Positions 60,100-64,000 of a stretch of DNA of 64,000 bases are shown piece after piece. Made by a program: the position numbers and the translations under genes. The number at the start of each line of letters is the position of its first letter. The first letter of the stretch is position 1. Under the pieces are notes generated by a model. It was not told the origin of the DNA. It made no database searches and saw only the letters and a program-made list of their open reading frames with translations. This DNA comes from Amarobacter sp964507025 (GTDB lineage Bacteria; Chloroflexota; Dehalococcoidia; Tepidiformales; Tepidiformaceae): NCBI GenBank assembly GCA_964507025.1, contig CAZDOK010000006.1, forward strand, positions 62,001-126,000, read 5' to 3'.

Positions 60100-61353
60100 T
60101 CAGGCCGGCGGCGTGGAGAGCTCGGAGACGGTACGGGCGGGCGCCCTGCCCTGCGACCGCAAGGCGAGGCCGCCCAGCATCACGACCGAACCGCAGGCCA
60201 CCGCCAGCCCGCCGAGTGTCGCGCGCTCGCCTGCCGCATCGGCAATGAGACCGACCGGGTAGGAGACGATCGAGTTCACGCCGAACGCCATCATCGTCAC
60301 CGCCATCACGCGTCCGAAGTACTTCGAGTCGGAGCGCTGCATGAGGCTCACGTTGTTGAGCATCTGAAAGCCGCTGGAGGCGGCGCCAACGAGCGCCCCA
60401 ACCCCAAGCGCAGCCGCGAATCCCGGCGCAATTGCCAGACCGCCGATGCACGTAGCGAGGGCCGCGCCAAACAGGAGCATGGCTGCGCTTGGCCGCGATG
60501 GTGGCCTCGCCGCAAGGACCAGCGTGACGATGATCCCTCCAGCCGCCATGGCGCCGTACAGGATCCCGAGGTGGCTTGCCGGATGCCCGAGCGAGTTCTC
60601 CAGGTAGCCGGGCATGATCGCCTGGTACGAGAAACCGCTCAGCACGATCCCGACGAACACCAGCGCCAGCATCCGGACATCGCGCTCGGCCCAGATGTAA
60701 CGAAAGCCCTCGCTCAGGTCGGCCGTGACCGACGAGTGCGTCTCGCGGGGACGGGGCGGCGAAGGGGCCATCTGCATCAGCACGATCACCACGCCGGCGA
60801 ACAGGGCGGCCATGGCGAAATAGGTTCCCGCGGTGCCGATGCCCTCGGTTGCGACGAGGAGCCCGGCGAGCAGGGGCCCGACGATCCGGGTCGAGTTCAT
60901 CATCAGTTGCTGCAGGGCGACGCCACGGGCAAGGTCGTCGCCGTGCAGAAGGTCGCCGACCCACGCCTGCCTGGTCGGTCCCATGATCGAGTACATGCAG
61001 CCCAGGATGAGACTGGCACCGGCCAGGATGAGAATGGTGATGAGGTCGGTCGCGATGAGTACGGCGATGAGCGCGAACATCGCCCCGATCACGAACTGCG
61101 CCGACGTGAGCAGCTTCTTCTTGGAGATCCGGTCGGAGAGCGTGCCTCCGACGGGGCTCAGCACGAGCATCGAGATGCCCTGACCGAGGAAGACAAAGCC
61201 GACCGCGCTGTTCTTTCCGGTGAGTTCGAAGGCAACGACACCCTGTGCCACCTGCATCATGCCGAAGGCGAGCATCGCGAGCGTGGTGCCCGCGAACAGG
61301 AGCCGGTACTGCGTGTGGCGAAGGACGACGAAGGGGTGCTGCCTGGGTTCCAA
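60100..61353 (-). CDS. Major facilitator superfamily transporter (EntS-like)
   Basis: 417 residues, about 12 hydrophobic segments. The loop-2/3 motif is GGTLSDRISKKKLL (MFS motif A), and the centre loop is long (RPRETHSSVTADL). Family resemblance to the enterobactin exporter/multidrug group; substrate unknown. TTG start at 61353 with GGAGG six bases upstream. Short 18-base gap to typA, convergent. Confidence 0.86.
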   Translation of the reverse strand: MEPRQHPFVVLRHTQYRLLFAGTTLAMLAFGMMQVAQGVVAFELTGKNSAVGFVFLGQGISMLVLSPVGGTLSDRISKKKLLTSAQFVIGAMFALIAVLIATDLITILILAGASLILGCMYSIMGPTRQAWVGDLLHGDDLARGVALQQLMMNSTRIVGPLLAGLLVATEGIGTAGTYFAMAALFAGVVIVLMQMAPSPPRPRETHSSVTADLSEGFRYIWAERDVRMLALVFVGIVLSGFSYQAIMPGYLENSLGHPASHLGILYGAMAAGGIIVTLVLAARPPSRPSAAMLLFGAALATCIGGLAIAPGFAAALGVGALVGAASSGFQMLNNVSLMQRSDSKYFGRVMAVTMMAFGVNSIVSYPVGLIADAAGERATLGGLAVACGSVVMLGGLALRSQGRAPARTVSELSTPPA

Positions 61354-61454
61354 CGGTGCCTCCTCGCCCTTCAGGACATTGTGCCAGAATCCTCGCCCGG
61401 ATGGTTCGATACACGTTAATCACAGGAGCATATGCCGTACCCGGCGCCGGCGAG

Positions 61455-61460
61455 TAGACT
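61455..61460 (+). promoter_or_regulatory. TANNNT -10 box for leaderless aldolase-like gene
   Basis: TAGACT ends 7 bases before ATG 61468, decides against the frame-extending ATG at 61432 (which has AGGAG only 3 bases away). Confidence 0.45.
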
Positions 61461-61467
61461 GCCGCCC

Positions 61468-62535
61468 ATGCACATCGACGACCTGGATACCCCCTGCCTC
61501 CTGCTCGACCTGGACAAGGTCCAGGCGAACATCGCGACCATGATGAGCATGATCGCGGGCACGGGGGTGAACCTCCGGCCGCACTTCAAGACACCGAAAT
61601 GCCCGCAGGTCGCGAAGCTCCAGCTCGATGCCGGCGCCATCGGCATCACCGTGGCGAAGCTCGGCGAGGCCGAGGTGCTGGCCGATGCCGGCCTTGGCCC
61701 GATCCTGATGGCCAACCAGGTCGTTGGCGCACAGAAAATCGACCGGCTGATGGCGCTGCTCGCCCGGGGCGTGGACATCACGGTCGCGGTCGAGTCGGAG
61801 TTCAACATCGAACAGCTCGCGGCAGGGGCCCGGCGGTCAGGGCAGGGTCCGGCCGCCGTCATCGAAGTCGACGCGGGCCTTCGGCGCTGCGGTTCCGCCA
61901 CCCCGGAACAGAGCGTTGACCTGGCGCGCAAGCTTATCGCGAGCGGGATCGACTACCGCGGCATCATGGGGTACGAAGGCCACATGTATGGCCAACCCGA
62001 CCCGGTAGCCCGCGAGCACCTCATCCGAGACTCACTGGCAATCGTGAACGCCCACGTGGAGGCTCTTGCCGAGGCTGGCCTCGCTCCGGCGATCGTTTCC
62101 ACCAGTGGCACTGCCAGCGTTCCCATTGCCGCCCGCACACCCGGTGTTACCGAGCTGCAGGCGGGCACCTACGTGTTCCACGACAGCCACAATGAGGAAT
62201 TCATCCCGAACACGTTCCAGCAGGCGCTCACGCTCCTGACCACGGTCATCTCGGTCAAGGAGCGCTATGCCGTCGCCGATACGGGTGCGAAGTCGCTGAC
62301 CAACGAGTTCGGTCCGCCGATGTCCGTGGATGGCCGCATCAAGGTGGCGCGCCTGAGCGAGGAACACGCGACGCTCACGGGCGAGGGCGTGGCAGGCCTC
62401 AAGCCGGGAGCCCGCATCGAGATCGTCCCGAGCCACGGCGACACTACCTTGAACCTGCACGATGTGTACTACGTGCGCCGCGGCAGCGAGGTGGTCGACA
62501 CGTGGCCGATCCTGGCGGCGCGCAGGTTCAGGTAA
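61468..62535 (+). CDS. D-threonine aldolase / D-serine dehydratase-like PLP enzyme (alanine racemase fold)
   Basis: 355 residues from ATG 61468. LDDLDTPCLLLDLDKV-type start, PLP Lys in RPHFKTPKCPQVA, and the C-terminal metal site PSHGDTTLNLHD. The His-x-Asp pair fits the metal ligands of D-threonine aldolase rather than the His-x-Cys of D-serine dehydratase. Splits a D-beta-hydroxy amino acid or a related substrate. A start at 61432 with AGGAG is possible. Confidence 0.82.
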   Translation: MHIDDLDTPCLLLDLDKVQANIATMMSMIAGTGVNLRPHFKTPKCPQVAKLQLDAGAIGITVAKLGEAEVLADAGLGPILMANQVVGAQKIDRLMALLARGVDITVAVESEFNIEQLAAGARRSGQGPAAVIEVDAGLRRCGSATPEQSVDLARKLIASGIDYRGIMGYEGHMYGQPDPVAREHLIRDSLAIVNAHVEALAEAGLAPAIVSTSGTASVPIAARTPGVTELQAGTYVFHDSHNEEFIPNTFQQALTLLTTVISVKERYAVADTGAKSLTNEFGPPMSVDGRIKVARLSEEHATLTGEGVAGLKPGARIEIVPSHGDTTLNLHDVYYVRRGSEVVDTWPILAARRFR

Positions 62536-62548
62536 GGCACAGGTCTCC

Positions 62549-62554
62549 TACAAT
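62549..62554 (+). promoter_or_regulatory. -10 box for the zinc-ribbon and pabB genes
   Basis: TACAAT with TTCAGG 16 bases upstream (62527-62532). Start near 62561; leader of about 36 bases with GAGAGG before ATG 62597. Confidence 0.5.
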
Positions 62555-62596
62555 TGAGGCAAGCAGAAGCAATAACCAGAGTGTGAGAGGTTTCGC

Positions 62597-62749
62597 ATGC
62601 GCGAGTGTCCGTGGTGTGGCCGCCAGAACCTGAACGTCTATGCCTACTGCCAGGGCTGCGGCCGCGGCTTTACCGAGGCTGACATTAAGCCAAAGCCATC
62701 TGTCGGCAAGCGCTGGTATTGGCCGTTCGGTGGCAGCACGGCCGCCTGA
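62597..62749 (+). CDS. Tiny zinc-ribbon protein (50 residues)
   Basis: ATG to TGA, 50 residues, with GAGAGG six bases upstream. Two zinc knuckles CPWCG and CQGCG (Cys4, Cys7, Cys18, Cys21) form one ribbon; the tail is basic and aromatic (KPSVGKRWYWPFGG). Too short to classify; likely a metal-bound binding protein. It lies 37 bases ahead of pabB and shares its promoter. Confidence 0.65.
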   Translation: MRECPWCGRQNLNVYAYCQGCGRGFTEADIKPKPSVGKRWYWPFGGSTAA

Positions 62750-62786
62750 AGTTCGTCGATTTGTGGCCCCGCGGCAGGAGAGCGAG

Positions 62787-64000
62787 ATGACATCCGCGTC
62801 GTTCGCTGTCCTGCAGCTGGATGGTGCGTGGTTCCAGCTTACTGGCGCGACTGATCCGCTGGTGGCGCACTCGCACCTGGAAGTCGCGCCACTGTTGGCG
62901 AGGGTCGAACGGTTGGCAAACGCGGGAGCGCACGCCGCCGGGTTTGTCGCCTACGAGGCGGCCGCGGCGTTTGGTCTCGATGCTCACGCCCCGGTTCCCG
63001 GCCTGCCGCTCGCTGCCTTCATCGTGGGCGAGCGTATCGAGCCGTTCGACCCGTCCCGGCTGGTGGAGGCGGCCGCCCGGCTGCCTGCCATCACCTGGCG
63101 GCCGGGAGTCGACGGGACGGCCTACGGGGGGTCGGTGCGCCGGGTCCGCGGGTACCTCGCCTCTGGCGAGAGCTACCAGGTGAATCTCACCTTTCCCCTC
63201 GAGGCCAGCTTCGCCGGCGACCCGTTCTCGCTGTTCGCCCGGCTCGCCCGCGCCCAGCGCGCCGATGGCGCCGCCTACCTCGACCTGGGCCGCTTCGCCG
63301 TGTGCTCAGCGTCGCCGGAACTCTTCTTCGCGCGCGAGGGCGACCGGGTGCGGATGCGCCCGATGAAGGGCACGGCCAACCGGGGCCGGACGAATGCGGA
63401 AGACCGGCGGAAGGCGGCGGCACTTCGTGCTTCGCCCAAGGAACGCGCCGAGAACCTCATGATCGTTGATATGGTCCGAAACGACCTGGGGCGAGTTGCG
63501 AGGATCGGCAGTGTCGATGTGCCCGCATTGTTTCGCGTGGAGCGATTCCCGACGGTGCTGCAAATGACCTCCGACGTCACGGCCGAAACCAAGGTCCCGT
63601 TGGCGGAACTCTTCGCGGCCACGTTTCCCTGCGCGTCGGTCACAGGCGCCCCGAAGGTGCGGACCGCGGCCATCATCAAGGAACTCGAACGCCGTCCGCG
63701 CGGCGTGTACACCGGGGCCGTGGGTTACGTTGGCCCCGGCGGACGGGCCCGCTTCAACGTCGCCATCCGCACGGCCACTGTCGACCGCGCGGATGGAATG
63801 GCAACCTACAGCGTGGGCAGCGGCATCGTCTGGGACTCGCGGCCGGGGCGCGAATACGCCGAGTGCCTTGCCAAGGCACGGGTACTCGAGCGGGATGTCA
63901 CGCCGTTCTCCCTCATCGAAACGCTCCGGTGGACGCCAGAAGAGGGCTTCTTTCTCCTGAAACGCCACCTGGACCGGCTTCGCGAGTCAGCGCGCTATTT
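62787..64000 (+). CDS. pabB: Aminodeoxychorismate synthase component I fused to 4-amino-4-deoxychorismate lyase (partial, right edge)
   Basis: 404 codons seen, cut by the window edge. Chorismate-binding enzyme features: SGESYQVNLTFPLEA, SPELFFAREGDRVRMRPMKGTANRG, ERAENLMIVDMVRNDLGRVA, SVTGAPKVRTAAIIKELE and PRGVYTGAVGYVGPGGRARFNVAIRTA. After residue about 365 the chain continues as FSLIETLRWTPEEGFFLLKRHLDRLRE, the start of a class IV PLP (PabC) lyase domain. So one chain makes 4-aminobenzoate precursor and product, for folate. ATG 62787 has GGAG six bases upstream. The lyase active-site Lys is outside the window. Confidence 0.92.
   Translation, partial: MTSASFAVLQLDGAWFQLTGATDPLVAHSHLEVAPLLARVERLANAGAHAAGFVAYEAAAAFGLDAHAPVPGLPLAAFIVGERIEPFDPSRLVEAAARLPAITWRPGVDGTAYGGSVRRVRGYLASGESYQVNLTFPLEASFAGDPFSLFARLARAQRADGAAYLDLGRFAVCSASPELFFAREGDRVRMRPMKGTANRGRTNAEDRRKAAALRASPKERAENLMIVDMVRNDLGRVARIGSVDVPALFRVERFPTVLQMTSDVTAETKVPLAELFAATFPCASVTGAPKVRTAAIIKELERRPRGVYTGAVGYVGPGGRARFNVAIRTATVDRADGMATYSVGSGIVWDSRPGREYAECLAKARVLERDVTPFSLIETLRWTPEEGFFLLKRHLDRLRESARY

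Overview
The window is a stretch of ordinary bacterial chromosome, GC-rich and densely coded on both strands. I see no rRNA, tRNA, CRISPR array, insertion sequence, phage or plasmid gene. Gene content is a mix of housekeeping genes (argS, leuS, lysS, serS, greA, clpP, typA, coaD, rsmD, cinA, an arginine cluster with ppk) and aerobic lipid or CoA-type metabolism (acyl-CoA dehydrogenase, thiolase plus DUF35 zinc-ribbon protein, SDRs, an F420-type LLM oxidoreductase, a Liv-type ABC importer). My best guess is a Chloroflexota member of the Dehalococcoidia type, with Actinobacteria as the alternative. This is inference from gene content and style, not from a marker tree.

Layout. 1-2.9 kb (minus): livK-livH-livM importer, cut by the left edge. 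3-8.7 kb: rhodanese, methyltransferase plus hemerythrin-like protein, then a membrane PhoD-like phosphatase coupled to a PAP2/kinase-like fusion. 8.8-12.2 kb: LLM oxidoreductase, acyl-CoA dehydrogenase, SDR. 12.3-24.1 kb: a patchwork of short units (TauE/SafE, HAD-like, cinA, UbiA-like, DUF885, inositol monophosphatase, nitroreductase, DUF429, argS, APH-like, DUF402, a 52-residue membrane peptide, DUF309). 24.2-28.4 kb: ABC ATPase plus a very large FtsX-type permease. 28.5-32.5 kb: SDR, small protein, VOC protein, thiolase/DUF35 pair, MBL-fold hydrolase. 32.6-44.9 kb (plus): argC-argJ-argB-ppk-argD-nitrilase-SdpI-argG and coupled downstream genes (small hypothetical, GH13, hypothetical, MgtC-like). 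45-48.4 kb: leuS behind a leucine-rich leader peptide, then a bactofilin. 48.5-53.5 kb (minus): small basic protein, then htrA / GH18-like / rsmD / coaD / coiled-coil protein. 53.5-60.1 kb: greA-lysS-nudix-serS, clpP (minus), typA. 60.1-64 kb: MFS transporter, D-threonine aldolase-like enzyme, a 50-residue zinc ribbon and a pabB-pabC fusion cut by the right edge.

The most interesting signals are regulatory. (1) Upstream of leuS lies a promoter, a 16-codon ORF with four Leu codons and one Ile in a run of five, and two GC-rich hairpins: a candidate ribosome-mediated leucine attenuator on a tRNA-synthetase gene. (2) The greA leader holds a -10 box followed within about 10 bases by a perfect intrinsic terminator, so a roughly 40-nt RNA should be made ahead of greA, reminiscent of E. 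coli GraL. (3) Many first genes of transcription units have a TANNNT hexamer ending 5-8 (mostly 6-7) bases before the start codon, with no Shine-Dalgarno sequence, which points to widespread leaderless transcription and also fixes several start codons. Other genes, mostly internal to operons, have normal Shine-Dalgarno sequences.
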